Numbered from the stretch's first letter, positions 1 to 8,404 are shown. The stretch is DNA of 17,751 bases from CAZEUZ01 sp964515805 (GCA_964515805.1 CAZEUZ010000105.1:1-17751), one strand, 5' to 3'. Notes: generated by a model not told the origin, from the letters alone. Numbers and translations are program-made.

Positions 1-1
1 A

Positions 2-856
2 CTGTTTGAGCCTTACTGGAGTGAATTTGAAATGGCCGACGCCATCGATAATGTCACTGTGGCGGATATGCGCCATTTTTCTGCGCAATGGCGGAAAGGC
101 GCTGAAATACAAGCATTATTCTACGGCAATCTCGAAAAATCTGTAGCCGACGTTTGGTCCCAGCAACTTAATCACTTGATAGAGACAGGTGATGAGCAGG
201 TAAATCCGGCAAAAATAGTCAAGCTCAATAATCGTGGCGACATTCCAGGACAAGCCGTTGCTGTGAATCACAACGATAAAGCGGTGATACTCTATGTACA
301 AGGAGAAACTGACACACTTCAAGATAATGCAAAAATGTTGCTATTGCGCCAAGTGCTACAATCCGCTTTTTACCATGAACTGCGTACGGAGCAACAGCTG
401 GGTTATATCGTATTTGTCACCACCATGGATTTGAAAGATGTGGCAGGCTCGCTATTCGTTGTACAATCACCGCAGGCATCGGTGCTACATATTCAGCAAT
501 CAATTCAAAATTTCTTGGTTACCCATAGTGAACAATTGCCTACGGATATAAGTCCCTATAAGCAGGCCGTGTTGACGCGTTTACTGGAAACACCGAAAAC
601 ACTGTCCGAAATGGCAGAACGCCAATGGGCCAATATTCTTAAAAATGATCAAACCTTCAGTTATCGGAAACGACTAGCTAATCATGTCAGCCGATTAGAA
701 TTATCAGATCTACAACAGTATTATCGTGGGGTAATATTGCAACCAACGAAGTCTTATTGGCTGTATACTGTCGCTGCAAAGCAAGAGCCCCAAAATCAGG
801 AAGAACTGCCACAACTACCCAAATTGCAAACGGAAAGTTACTATCAATATCCGTAG
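2..856 (+). CDS. Insulinase-family (M16A) zinc peptidase, C-terminal part, cut by left edge
   Basis: The frame is open from base 2 through the first internal Met at 32, so this is the last 285 codons of a longer gene. The fragment resembles the C-terminal half of pitrilysin (PtrA) and insulin-degrading enzyme. The clearest mark is the segment FYHELRTEQQLGYIVF (about 368-415), which matches the conserved LRTxEQLGYIV stretch of that family. In M16A enzymes the zinc-binding HxxEH site lies in the N-terminal half, which is outside the window, so catalytic competence cannot be judged. The visible part would be the substrate-enclosing, non-catalytic half of the clamshell. Family members are usually periplasmic and degrade small peptides; location here is unknown because the N terminus is missing. 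It ends 59 bases before aceE on the same strand, with no hairpin between them. Confidence 0.85.
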   Translation: MFEPYWSEFEMADAIDNVTVADMRHFSAQWRKGAEIQALFYGNLEKSVADVWSQQLNHLIETGDEQVNPAKIVKLNNRGDIPGQAVAVNHNDKAVILYVQGETDTLQDNAKMLLLRQVLQSAFYHELRTEQQLGYIVFVTTMDLKDVAGSLFVVQSPQASVLHIQQSIQNFLVTHSEQLPTDISPYKQAVLTRLLETPKTLSEMAERQWANILKNDQTFSYRKRLANHVSRLELSDLQQYYRGVILQPTKSYWLYTVAAKQEPQNQEELPQLPKLQTESYYQYP

Positions 857-915
857 CAATATCTATTAGGCTGTGGAGAAAGTAGTTTTCTGGTGAGAGA
901 TGATGAGGACGTACA

Positions 916-3579
916 ATGCAAGAAGATCACGATATTGACCCGCTTGAAACAAAGGAATGGTTAGATGCCTTTTACTCTTTGATCAGGCATGGAGGCAACG
1001 AACGCGCAAGCTATATTTTTCAGCGACTTAGCCAGGCAGCTTTAAGCGAGCATATCGATGTTCCCAGTGGTATAACCACCCCCTATATCAATACGATTGC
1101 CGCAGAAGATGAAGCGCCACTCCCAGGCGATTACGCCATGGAAACACGCATCCGCTCTCTGGTGCGCTGGAACGCCATGGCAATGGTTATGCGTGCTAAT
1201 GATAACAACGAGGGCTTAGGCGGGCACATCGCCACGTTTGCCTCTGCGACACATCTGTACGATATCGGTTATAACCATTTTTTTCATGCCGATAACGAAG
1301 AACGTCTCGGTGATCTGATCTATTACCAAGGCCACAGCTCTCCGGGAATGTATGCGCGCTCTTATGTCGAAGGCCGTCTTTCTGAAGAGCAGTTAGATAA
1401 CTTCCGTCGCGAAGTCGATGGCAACGGTTTGTCATCTTATCCTCATCCTTGGTTGATGCCGGACTACTGGCAGTTCCCAACCGTCTCTATGGGACTCGGT
1501 CCCATCAATGGTATTTATATGGCGCATGTTATTCGTTACATGAGTGCTCGCGGACTGATTGAAGATAACCCTAGTCGTAAAATCTGGGCTTTTTTGGGAG
1601 ATGGCGAATGTGATGAACCAGAAACATTGGGTGCTATATCGCTCGCGGCAAGGGAGCGTTTGGATAACCTGATCTTTGTTATCAACTGCAATCTGCAACG
1701 TCTCGACGGCCCTGTTCGCGGCAACGGTAAGATAGTACAGGAATTGGAAGGTATTTTTCGTGGCAGTGGTTGGAATGTTATTAAAGTGCTATGGGGGCGC
1801 GGTTGGGACGAACTATTGGCGCGGGATAAAAGTGGTCTGCTAGTGAAGCGGATGAATGAAGTCTGTGATGGTGAATTGCAGACGTTCAAAGCCAACGGTG
1901 GGGCCTATACACGTAAACATTTTTTCGGCAAATATCCTGAGTTATTGGACTTGGTCAGTCATTTGAGCGACGAAGAGCTGATGTATTTAAATCGTGGCGG
2001 TAACGACTACACCAAAGTACATGCTGCTTATGCCAAAGCGGTGGCTCACAAAGAACAGCCTACCGTTATTCTGGCACAAACGGTTAAAGGCTTCGGCATG
2101 GGTGCAGCTGCCGGCGAATCCAGCAACGAAACTCACTCCATTAAAAAAATTGATTTTGAAGGTCTAAAGTATTTCCGCGATCGATTCAATCTACCGTTCA
2201 CTGATGAACAATTAAAGGAAAAACCCTATTATAAGCCTGCTGACGATAGTCCCGAGATGGTCTATTTGCATCAGCAAAGGAAGAAATTGGGTGGCTATAT
2301 TCCCGCAAGGCGTCAGGACTTCACTGCATTGGATACTCCGGAGATAGATGCGTTTGGAAGTCAGCTCAGTGGTACAGGTGAACGTGAAATCTCTACCACC
2401 ATGTCATTCGTTCGTATATTGTCAACGCTGGTGAAAGATAAAAAAATGGGTAATCGGGTGGTGCCTATCGTTCCGGATGAAGCCCGCACATTTGGGATGG
2501 AAGGCATGTTTCGCCAAGTGGGTATTTACGCTGTTGCCGGCCAAAAATATACTCCCCACGATGCCGATCAAATTATGTTCTACAAAGAGGACAAGAAAGG
2601 CCAAATTCTGGAAGAAGGGATCAACGAAGCAGGCGCCATGTGTTCCTGGATTTCCGCTGCCACAGCTTACAGCCACAGTGATAGCCCGCTGGTGCCATTC
2701 TATATTTACTATTCTATGTTCGGTTTTCAGCGCATTGGCGATTTGGCGTGGCTTGCCGGAGATATTCAGGCACGAGGTTTTCTGATTGGCGCGACCGCTG
2801 GTCGCACAACGCTCAATGGTGAGGGTTTACAGCATCAAGATGGACACAGTCACCTAATGGCAAATACGATCCCTAACTGTCGCAGCTATGATCCAGCCTA
2901 CAATTACGAACTGGCGGTGATTATTCAAAATGGTATGCGACGGATGTTCCAAGACAAAGAGAATTGTTTTTACTACATCACCACGATGAACGAAAATTAT
3001 CGCCATCCGGTCATGCCGGAGGGTTCGGAAGAGGGGATCATCAAGGGCCTATATAAACTGGAAGCCGGTAAAGGTAAATTAAAAAATCGTGTTCAGTTGA
3101 TGGGAGCTGGAGCTATTCTGCGCGAGGTAGAGGCCGCCGCCGCCATGCTTCGCAAGGATTTCAAAGTCGAGGCGGATGTATGGAGTATGACCAGTGTCAA
3201 TGAGCTCGCCCGTGAAGGACAGAGTGTAGCGCGCTGGAATCTGATGCACCCTGATCAAAAACCCAGACAGGCGTATGTTACTGAACAGCTTGAAGCAACT
3301 AAAGGGCCTGTTATTGCCGCCACTGATTATATAAAGTGTTATGTTGAACAGCTACGTCAGTTTGTGCCAAGGTCCTTTACTGTGTTGGGTACCGATGGAT
3401 TTGGCCGCAGTGATACGCGTTCAAAATTACGTCACTTCTTTGAAGTTGATCGTTATTTCATCGTGATTGCCGCACTCAAGGCGCTGGCCGATGAAGGGGC
3501 TATTGATATGGGCAAGGTAACCAAAGCGATAAAGGCGTTCAATATTGACGCTGAAAAAATCGACCCCATGCATTGCTAG
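916..3579 (+). CDS. aceE: Pyruvate dehydrogenase E1 component, homodimeric type
   Basis: AceE decarboxylates pyruvate using thiamine diphosphate and transfers the acetyl group to the lipoyl arms of AceF in the cytoplasmic pyruvate dehydrogenase complex. The product has 887 residues, the same length as E. coli AceE, and is collinear with it. The thiamine-diphosphate/Mg motif GDGECDEPE starts at residue 228 and closes with INCN at 256-259. Other typical blocks are DEARTFGMEG, YIYYSMFGFQRIGD, LNGEGLQHQDGHSH and VLGTDGFGRSD. The ATG at 916 is preceded by TGAGGA (904-909), a good ribosome binding site. aceF follows after 92 bases, so the two are probably co-transcribed. No pdhR-type regulator gene lies upstream; the neighbour is the peptidase gene. 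Confidence 0.98.
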   Translation: MQEDHDIDPLETKEWLDAFYSLIRHGGNERASYIFQRLSQAALSEHIDVPSGITTPYINTIAAEDEAPLPGDYAMETRIRSLVRWNAMAMVMRANDNNEGLGGHIATFASATHLYDIGYNHFFHADNEERLGDLIYYQGHSSPGMYARSYVEGRLSEEQLDNFRREVDGNGLSSYPHPWLMPDYWQFPTVSMGLGPINGIYMAHVIRYMSARGLIEDNPSRKIWAFLGDGECDEPETLGAISLAARERLDNLIFVINCNLQRLDGPVRGNGKIVQELEGIFRGSGWNVIKVLWGRGWDELLARDKSGLLVKRMNEVCDGELQTFKANGGAYTRKHFFGKYPELLDLVSHLSDEELMYLNRGGNDYTKVHAAYAKAVAHKEQPTVILAQTVKGFGMGAAAGESSNETHSIKKIDFEGLKYFRDRFNLPFTDEQLKEKPYYKPADDSPEMVYLHQQRKKLGGYIPARRQDFTALDTPEIDAFGSQLSGTGEREISTTMSFVRILSTLVKDKKMGNRVVPIVPDEARTFGMEGMFRQVGIYAVAGQKYTPHDADQIMFYKEDKKGQILEEGINEAGAMCSWISAATAYSHSDSPLVPFYIYYSMFGFQRIGDLAWLAGDIQARGFLIGATAGRTTLNGEGLQHQDGHSHLMANTIPNCRSYDPAYNYELAVIIQNGMRRMFQDKENCFYYITTMNENYRHPVMPEGSEEGIIKGLYKLEAGKGKLKNRVQLMGAGAILREVEAAAAMLRKDFKVEADVWSMTSVNELAREGQSVARWNLMHPDQKPRQAYVTEQLEATKGPVIAATDYIKCYVEQLRQFVPRSFTVLGTDGFGRSDTRSKLRHFFEVDRYFIVIAALKALADEGAIDMGKVTKAIKAFNIDAEKIDPMHC

Positions 3580-3623
3580 ATTGATGCACACATTGTATGC
3601 GAATTTATCGAATTACTCTGGTT

Positions 3624-3640
3624 GGCCATAGAATATAGCC
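3624..3640 (+). other. Small inverted repeat in the aceE-aceF gap
   Basis: GGCCATA and TATAGCC flank a 3-base GAA loop and pair with one internal mismatch, about 20 bases before the aceF ribosome binding site. No T-tract follows, so it is not a normal terminator. It could slightly tune the aceE:aceF ratio or protect mRNA ends, but may equally be chance. Confidence 0.25.
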
Positions 3641-3671
3641 TATAGAAAAGTAAGGATCGTAAGGAGAGAAC

Positions 3672-5339
3672 GTGGCGAAACAAACCATCAATGTGCCTGA
3701 TATCGGTGGCGCAAAAGACGTTGAAATCATTGAGATATATGTGGCTGTAGGCGACTATCTCGAGAAAGAACAAGCTCTGGTTGCTATCGAGTCTGATAAG
3801 GCGTCTATGGATATCCCTTCACCCATGTCGGGCAAAGTGACTGATTTGAAGATAAAGGTGGGTGACTTGGTATCTGAAGGCAGCGCATTAATTGAATTGG
3901 AAGTTGCGGACGAAGATACCGAATCGGTTGAAGAAAAAGCAAAAACCGAGGCACCACCAACGGCTAAAGCATCAACAGAAACTTCTGATAGCGACAAAAC
4001 AAAAACACCTGAAGAAACGTCAACCGAATCGGCCAAACAAATGATCAATGTGCCCGATATTGGTGGTGCAAAAGATGTCGAAATTATCGAAATATACGTT
4101 GCTATCGGTGACAATATAGAGAAAGAGCAACCCATTGCTGCACTTGAATCTGATAAGGCATCCATGGATATTCCCTCGCCTATGTCAGGTAAAGTGACTG
4201 ATCTGAAGATAAAGGTGGGTGATTCGGTATCAGAGGGTGATCCATTGATGGAACTAGAGACGATTGATAAGGAATCTGCGTCTACGAAAGCGGTAGCCAA
4301 AGAAGTTAAAAAAACAGAAAAATCCGATACGACGGGAGTCTCGACAGAGATAGAAAAACCTGAAGCCAAGGAGACACGAGAAAAAACAGCAGCTGCAGCA
4401 GATCAATCAACGCCTCCCGTAGCCAATTCATCCAGCGGTGTTTACGCTGGACCTTCTGTGCGTAAGTTTGCCCGTGAAATCAGTGTCGATCTTAGTCAGG
4501 TTACTGGTACCGGCTTGCGTTCACGCATTACCAAATCTAATGTTAAGGACTATGTTAAAGGTGTAATGACAAGTGGATCTGTATCCCGTGCTTCCGACAA
4601 TGCTGGTGTTCCGGCAATGCCAGTTGTCGATTTTGCTTCATTTGGCGAAGTCGATATGCAGGTGATGAGCAAGATTAAGAGGCTGACGGCAGATAATATG
4701 TCCCGCAATTGGCTGAACGTTCCTCATGTGACTCAATTTGATGATGCTGATATCACTGATCTGGAAGCTTTTCGCAAAGACTTGAAAGCAGAGGCAAATG
4801 AGAAAGAGGTTAAATTGACACTGATGCCGTTCCTACTGAAAGTCTGTGCCGCTGCGCTACTGAAAGAATCGGCGTTTAATGCCTCTATTAGTGCCGATGG
4901 AACTCACATTGTCTACAAAAAATATGTCCACATTGGCGTGGCCGTCGATACACCGGTTGGGTTAATGGTACCGGTATTGAGAAATGTGGATCAGAAAGGC
5001 CTCTGGCAATTAGCTGCCGAATTGAGTGAAATCACCAACAAGGCCCGTGACGGTAAACTGTCGCCCACAGATATGCAAGGTGGTTGTTTCACCATATCGA
5101 GTTTGGGAGCCATTGGTGGCAATGGTTTTACACCGATTGTTAATGCGCCCGAAGTGGCCATTCTAGGCGTTTCAAAGGCGTCGATAAAGCCGGTCTGGAA
5201 TGGCAATGAATTTATGCCGCGGCAAATGTTGCCGTTATCGCTCTCTTATGATCATCGAGCAGTCAACGGCGCTGATGCTGGCCGGTTTTTTACTTATCTT
5301 ACCTCTGTGATTGCAGACGTCAGACGCTTGTTATTATAG
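3672..5339 (+). CDS. aceF: Pyruvate dehydrogenase E2, dihydrolipoamide acetyltransferase, two lipoyl domains
   Basis: AceF forms the core of pyruvate dehydrogenase and passes acetyl groups from E1 to coenzyme A. Domain order in the 555 residues: lipoyl domain 1 (3-78, lipoylated Lys43 in ESDKASMD); an acidic Thr/Glu/Lys-rich linker; lipoyl domain 2 (122-197, Lys162); a second charged linker; the peripheral-subunit-binding domain (about 257-295, GPSVRKFARE); and the acetyltransferase domain (about 325-555). The catalytic motif is DHRAVNG, with His528 and Asn532. Most E2 enzymes have Asp at the second position, but Asn is known from the Azotobacter/Pseudomonas branch. The start is GTG at 3672, supported by AAGGAG at 3661-3666 and by alignment of the first lipoyl domain. 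No lpd gene follows, so E3 must be encoded elsewhere. The gene converges on alr with only 24 bases between stops. Confidence 0.97.
   Translation: MAKQTINVPDIGGAKDVEIIEIYVAVGDYLEKEQALVAIESDKASMDIPSPMSGKVTDLKIKVGDLVSEGSALIELEVADEDTESVEEKAKTEAPPTAKASTETSDSDKTKTPEETSTESAKQMINVPDIGGAKDVEIIEIYVAIGDNIEKEQPIAALESDKASMDIPSPMSGKVTDLKIKVGDSVSEGDPLMELETIDKESASTKAVAKEVKKTEKSDTTGVSTEIEKPEAKETREKTAAAADQSTPPVANSSSGVYAGPSVRKFAREISVDLSQVTGTGLRSRITKSNVKDYVKGVMTSGSVSRASDNAGVPAMPVVDFASFGEVDMQVMSKIKRLTADNMSRNWLNVPHVTQFDDADITDLEAFRKDLKAEANEKEVKLTLMPFLLKVCAAALLKESAFNASISADGTHIVYKKYVHIGVAVDTPVGLMVPVLRNVDQKGLWQLAAELSEITNKARDGKLSPTDMQGGCFTISSLGAIGGNGFTPIVNAPEVAILGVSKASIKPVWNGNEFMPRQMLPLSLSYDHRAVNGADAGRFFTYLTSVIADVRRLLL
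3678..4262 (+). repeat. Tandem lipoyl-domain duplication inside aceF
   Basis: Residues 3-78 and 122-197 are copies offset by 119 residues (357 bases). Several blocks are identical in protein, including NVPDIGGAKDVEIIEIYVA and PSPMSGKVTDLKIKVGD. The DNA copies differ mainly at synonymous positions, apart from short identical stretches such as GAAGATAAAGGTGGGTGA. Confidence 0.9.
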
Positions 5340-5363
5340 TGCTTACTCCCTGTCTTCATCATT

Positions 5364-6464
5364 TCAGATATACTCGCGTCGAAAACGACTGCCCAGCTGA
5401 GTTAATAGCTCATAACTGATGGTGCCAGCTTCAGAGGCTAATTGATCAATGGTGTGATGTTGGCCCAATACCTCTATTTCGTTTGCCTGGGGAAATACGT
5501 CATCATCGGATACCGACGAAATGTCAAATGCAATAGCATCCATAGAGATTCTGCCAACTATCGGCACACGGTGACCACGATAATAGCCATACCCCCGTCC
5601 ACTCAGGCAGCGAGGCAGACCATCGGCATAACCGCCGAAAACAGTCGCGATTTTTCTGTCTCCACTCGCGATAAATTCACCGCCATAGCCCACACTTTCG
5701 CCATCGTGAATGACTCTTATTTGATTGATGGGCAGATGTAAACTCACAACCGATTGCATCGGGTTAGCCTGATAAGGCGTTGGATTACCGCCGTAAAGGG
5801 CAATGCCAGGGCGCGCCATATCAAAAAAATGTTGCGGACCGAGAAAAATACCGGACGAGTTTACCAAGCTGGCTTTTATTGTGGGTAATCGCTCCCGCAC
5901 CTTGTCAGTGACAGCAGTAAAACATGTTAATTGGCGAGTATTTAACGTCGCCCCTGGATCATCGGCACAGGCCAAGTGGCTCATTACCATCATCGGCGAG
6001 CATTGCTTCAACAACTGAAGATCGTCTAGCTGCCTATAGATATCATCTGGCGATAGGCCAAATCGGTGCATACCAGTATCAACTTTGATAATACTGGGCC
6101 ACGGATGTGCTGGCAGGCGACAAGACTGCGCCCATAATGACAACTGTTCATTAGTTATCAGCACTGGCACAATATTGTAGTGAACGCATTCGGCATGATA
6201 GCTACTTGCCATCCCACCTAAAACAATTAACTGATAGTCGCCAACGACCTGCTCTCTTATTTCTACAGCTTCGTCTATAGTGGCGATGAAGAATGTTTTA
6301 CAACCAGCGTCAACTAAGACTCTAGCCACAGGTATGGCGCCTAAGCCATAGGCGTTTGCCTTAATGACTGCTCCACACGCAGTTGTATCTAACTTTTTAT
6401 TGAGTAATTGCCAATTATTTTTAATAGCCGTTAGATCAATAGTTAAGCAGCCTGTTGACATCAT
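5364..6464 (-). CDS. alr: Alanine racemase (PLP-dependent)
   Basis: Alr interconverts L- and D-alanine and supplies D-alanine for peptidoglycan. The 366-residue product has the usual length. The PLP lysine is Lys35 in GAVIKANAYGLG, and the second catalytic base is Tyr260 in ESVGYGGEF. VDTGMHRFG (128-136), FDMARPGIALYGG and VGRISMDAIAFD are further family blocks. Two ATGs stand in tandem at 6464 and 6461. AAGG (6467-6470 on the reverse strand) is only 2 bases from the first and 5 from the second, so the second is the better start and the product may be one residue shorter. The common neighbour dnaB is absent. A DoxX-like gene lies upstream after 113 bases containing a possible terminator, so alr may have its own promoter. 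Confidence 0.96.
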   Translation of the reverse strand: MMSTGCLTIDLTAIKNNWQLLNKKLDTTACGAVIKANAYGLGAIPVARVLVDAGCKTFFIATIDEAVEIREQVVGDYQLIVLGGMASSYHAECVHYNIVPVLITNEQLSLWAQSCRLPAHPWPSIIKVDTGMHRFGLSPDDIYRQLDDLQLLKQCSPMMVMSHLACADDPGATLNTRQLTCFTAVTDKVRERLPTIKASLVNSSGIFLGPQHFFDMARPGIALYGGNPTPYQANPMQSVVSLHLPINQIRVIHDGESVGYGGEFIASGDRKIATVFGGYADGLPRCLSGRGYGYYRGHRVPIVGRISMDAIAFDISSVSDDDVFPQANEIEVLGQHHTIDQLASEAGTISYELLTQLGSRFRREYI

Positions 6465-6505
6465 GACCTTGCACCATGAGTAGAATTTAATTTTCCTAAA
6501 GCATT

Positions 6506-6531
6506 AAAAACGCCGTAGCCGCACAGCGGCA
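6506..6531 (-). terminator. Possible intrinsic terminator after the DoxX-like gene
   Basis: On the reverse strand, GCCGC-TGT-GCGGC forms a 5-base-pair stem, followed by TACGGCG and five T. An alternative pairing of GCCG (6530-6527) with CGGC (6515-6512) brings the stem to within one base of the T-run. It lies between the end of the DoxX-like gene and the start of alr, where a terminator would be expected. The stem is short. Confidence 0.45.
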
Positions 6532-6575
6532 ACAGTCATCATTTATTATGGGCGCGTTTTGTAAAATTAGTTGAC

Positions 6576-6596
6576 GGCTATTTTTTATTGATAGCC
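6576..6596 (-). other. Inverted repeat spanning the stop codon of the DoxX-like gene
   Basis: GGCTAT (6576-6581) and ATAGCC (6591-6596) are perfect 6-base arms around a 9-base AT-rich loop. The stop codon of the DoxX-like gene lies inside one arm. The loop contains the A/T run, so it does not have normal terminator layout. Confidence 0.3.
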
Positions 6597-6949
6597 CAAA
6601 TACCTGGGCCTTTTGCGGCGATGTGAAGAAAAGCAAAGCAATAAAATGCGGCTATTTCACCTCCATTGGCAATAGGAAAAGGGTGATTCAATCCATGTAC
6701 TGTCCAATACGCAATAGCCATGGTTCCACTGGAAATAAAAGCTGCATATCGTGAATAAAAACCAACCGCTATTAAAGTGCCGGCAATGAGTTCGATAATG
6801 CCTGCACTGGTAGTCAGTGGGCTTAGAGGATAAGGAAATCCTATTGGAAATCCGAATAACTTTTGAGTGCCATGACAGAGGAATAGAAATCCTGTGACAA
6901 TCCTAAAGACTGCATAGCTATAGTTAGAGTATTTGTTTAAAAACTTCAT
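6578..6949 (-). CDS. DoxX-family small integral membrane protein
   Basis: The 123-residue product looks like a DoxX/DoxD-family four-helix inner-membrane protein. The N-terminal block runs AVFRIVTGFLFLCHGTQKLFG, with the typical GxxxxxHGxQK pattern. Hydrophobic stretches lie roughly at residues 12-30, 48-66, 70-88 and 98-116. The ATG is confirmed by AGGT about 10 bases upstream on the reverse strand. Family members have been linked to quinone-dependent or sulfur-related redox processes and stress, but the substrate here cannot be inferred. It lies between mutM and alr on the same strand, 86 bases after mutM. Neither neighbour suggests a shared function. Confidence 0.85.
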   Translation of the reverse strand: MKFLNKYSNYSYAVFRIVTGFLFLCHGTQKLFGFPIGFPYPLSPLTTSAGIIELIAGTLIAVGFYSRYAAFISSGTMAIAYWTVHGLNHPFPIANGGEIAAFYCFAFLHIAAKGPGIWAINKK

Positions 6950-7035
6950 ACCATTACCTGTTATTTAAAATAAAGCATTGTTTGCATTCTAGAGTAATCA
7001 ACGGAATCAAGTGATCGATTTTTCTAGATTAAATC

Positions 7036-7860
7036 CTAAAACTGACACTTTTTACAATAAACCGTTGTACGTTGTCCCTGACGTATTTGTTTGAGTCGTT
7101 CACCGCACGTTTTACAAATTTCACCGCCGCGCCCATAAACATTAAGCTGCTGTTTAAAGTAGCCTGGCTTGCCGTCGCCATTGACAAAATCTCGTAGGGT
7201 GGTGCCTCCTTGATCAATTGCGTGCTGTAGTATTCGTTTAATGTCATCGACCAACACCGTGCAGTTTTTTTTAGTCAACCGCCCTGCGGGTTTGGTCGGT
7301 CTTATTTCAGCGCTAAATAATGCTTCGTTAGCGTAGATATTGCCGACACCCACAACCACGGTATTGTCCATAATAAACGTTTTAACATCCTTTTTACGTT
7401 TGCGGCTTCGTCGAAATAAATAATCGGGGTTGAAGTTATCAGTGAGCGGTTCGGGACCCAAATGGTGCAGTAGCGGGTGTTCCTCAATAGTATCTTTAAC
7501 ATCGTGCCAGAGAATGGCGCCAAACCGCCTAGGGTCATGGTAGCGCATAACACATCTGTGGCCAAAGAAAAAATCGACATGATCGTGCGCCATCGCCGAT
7601 GTTGTCTCCGGATTGACAATGCGTAGACTACCGGACATACCGAGATGAATCAGCAAGTATCCATGTGTAAATCTAAATAATAAATACTTGCCTCGTCTAT
7701 CTATTCGTTCGAGAGTTTGAGATTTTAATTTATGAGAGAGATTGGGCGGCAATGGCCAACGTAACTGGGTCTGCCGGACGATGACATTTGTTAGCTGACG
7801 ACCTTCAATATGAGGAGCAATCCCTCGACGAGTGGTTTCTACTTCAGGTAGTTCCGGCAT
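7036..7860 (-). CDS. mutM: Formamidopyrimidine-DNA glycosylase (8-oxoguanine repair)
   Basis: MutM (Fpg) removes 8-oxoguanine and formamidopyrimidines from DNA and cuts the strand by beta,delta-elimination. The product starts MPELPEVETTRRG; after Met removal Pro2 is the Schiff-base nucleophile and Glu3 the general acid. Lys58 (RRGKYL), HDPRRFG (108-114) and GVGNIYANE (171-179) are conserved. The C-terminal zinc finger uses Cys249, Cys252, Cys269 and Cys272. Length is 274 residues against 269 in E. coli. The start is fixed by the invariant N terminus, yet no convincing Shine-Dalgarno sequence precedes it. The start codon lies only 14 bases beyond the T-run of the rpmG terminator, so expression must rely on read-through or a promoter inside rpmG. 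Confidence 0.97.
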   Translation of the reverse strand: MPELPEVETTRRGIAPHIEGRQLTNVIVRQTQLRWPLPPNLSHKLKSQTLERIDRRGKYLLFRFTHGYLLIHLGMSGSLRIVNPETTSAMAHDHVDFFFGHRCVMRYHDPRRFGAILWHDVKDTIEEHPLLHHLGPEPLTDNFNPDYLFRRSRKRKKDVKTFIMDNTVVVGVGNIYANEALFSAEIRPTKPAGRLTKKNCTVLVDDIKRILQHAIDQGGTTLRDFVNGDGKPGYFKQQLNVYGRGGEICKTCGERLKQIRQGQRTTVYCKKCQF

Positions 7861-7874
7861 TAGCTATGGAGAAT

Positions 7875-7898
7875 AAAAAAACCCGGCAAATGCCGGGT
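7875..7898 (-). terminator. Strong intrinsic terminator behind rpmG
   Basis: ACCCGGC (7881-7887) pairs with GCCGGGT (7892-7898) around an AAAT loop. On the reverse strand the stem is followed directly by six T (7880-7875). Placement 33 bases after the rpmG stop makes it the end of the rpmB-rpmG transcript. No T-run exists on the forward side, so it acts in one direction. Confidence 0.88.
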
Positions 7899-7931
7899 AA
7901 AAGATAATTTGTCTGAATGATGCGATGAAGA

Positions 7932-8087
7932 TTATTTGATTTTGCCTTCTTTATAAAGAACATGTTTGCGTACAACAGGATCGTACTTTTTGACTTCCAT
8001 CTTTTCAGGCATAGTGCGCTTATTCTTACTAGTTGTATAAAAGTGGCCTGTACCGGCGCTTGAATTTAGACGAATTAACTCACGCAT
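7932..8087 (-). CDS. rpmG: 50S ribosomal protein L33
   Basis: This 51-residue protein was found by translating the reverse strand between mutM and rpmB. It begins MRELIRLNSSAGTGHFYTT and ends KHVLYKEGKIK, with the L33 blocks TGHFYTTSKNKR, KMEVKKYDP and VVRKHV. L33 is a small basic protein of the large subunit near the E site. This copy lacks the CxxC pairs of zinc-binding L33 paralogs, so it is the zinc-independent type usual in gammaproteobacteria. AAGGTG upstream of the ATG (8087) serves as ribosome binding site. It follows rpmB after 29 bases and is closed by a strong terminator, giving a two-gene rpmBG transcript. Confidence 0.95.
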   Translation of the reverse strand: MRELIRLNSSAGTGHFYTTSKNKRTMPEKMEVKKYDPVVRKHVLYKEGKIK

Positions 8088-8116
8088 TAGATTTCACCTT
8101 CTATTTTGTTTCAGGA

Positions 8117-8353
8117 CTAGATTTTTTCACCACGGGCCCGAAGATTGGTTAAAACCTCATCAATACCTAACTTATCGATAACTCTCATGCCTTTGGCGGA
8201 TACTTTCAATTTGATAAAGCGGTTCTCTGATTCAACCCAGAATCTATGGGTGTGTAAATTTGGCAAGAATCGGCGCTTGGTGTGATTTTTTGCATGAGAA
8301 ACATTGTTTCCCGTGACCGGACGCTTGCCGGTTATTTGACAAATTTTGGACAT
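8117..8353 (-). CDS. rpmB: 50S ribosomal protein L28
   Basis: The 78-residue product MSKICQITGKRPVTGNNVSHAKN... matches L28 over its full length, including NHTKRRFLPNLH, FWVESENRFIKLKVS and KGMRVIDKLGID. The frame is open 28 codons further upstream to a Met at 8437, but that part is not L28-like and overlaps the predicted promoter. The correct ATG is at 8353, with GCGAGG 7-12 bases before it. L28 is a basic protein of the large ribosomal subunit. It forms an operon with rpmG, with its own promoter in the 132-base gap behind radC. Confidence 0.96.
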   Translation of the reverse strand: MSKICQITGKRPVTGNNVSHAKNHTKRRFLPNLHTHRFWVESENRFIKLKVSAKGMRVIDKLGIDEVLTNLRARGEKI

Positions 8354-8404
8354 TTGAAGCCTCGCTGACAATTTTGCGTTGACTGCCTTAAAAAATAGTG
8401 CTGC

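Noticed and set aside
1536..1895. 119-codon antisense frame and several shorter ones within aceE
   Set aside because: All are shadows of the strongly conserved aceE frame.
3755..4369. 204-codon open frame on the reverse strand opposite the lipoyl domains of aceF
   Set aside because: Its Ser/Val-rich composition is the mirror of the acidic, Lys-rich linkers and duplicated domains; no ribosome binding site or known domain.
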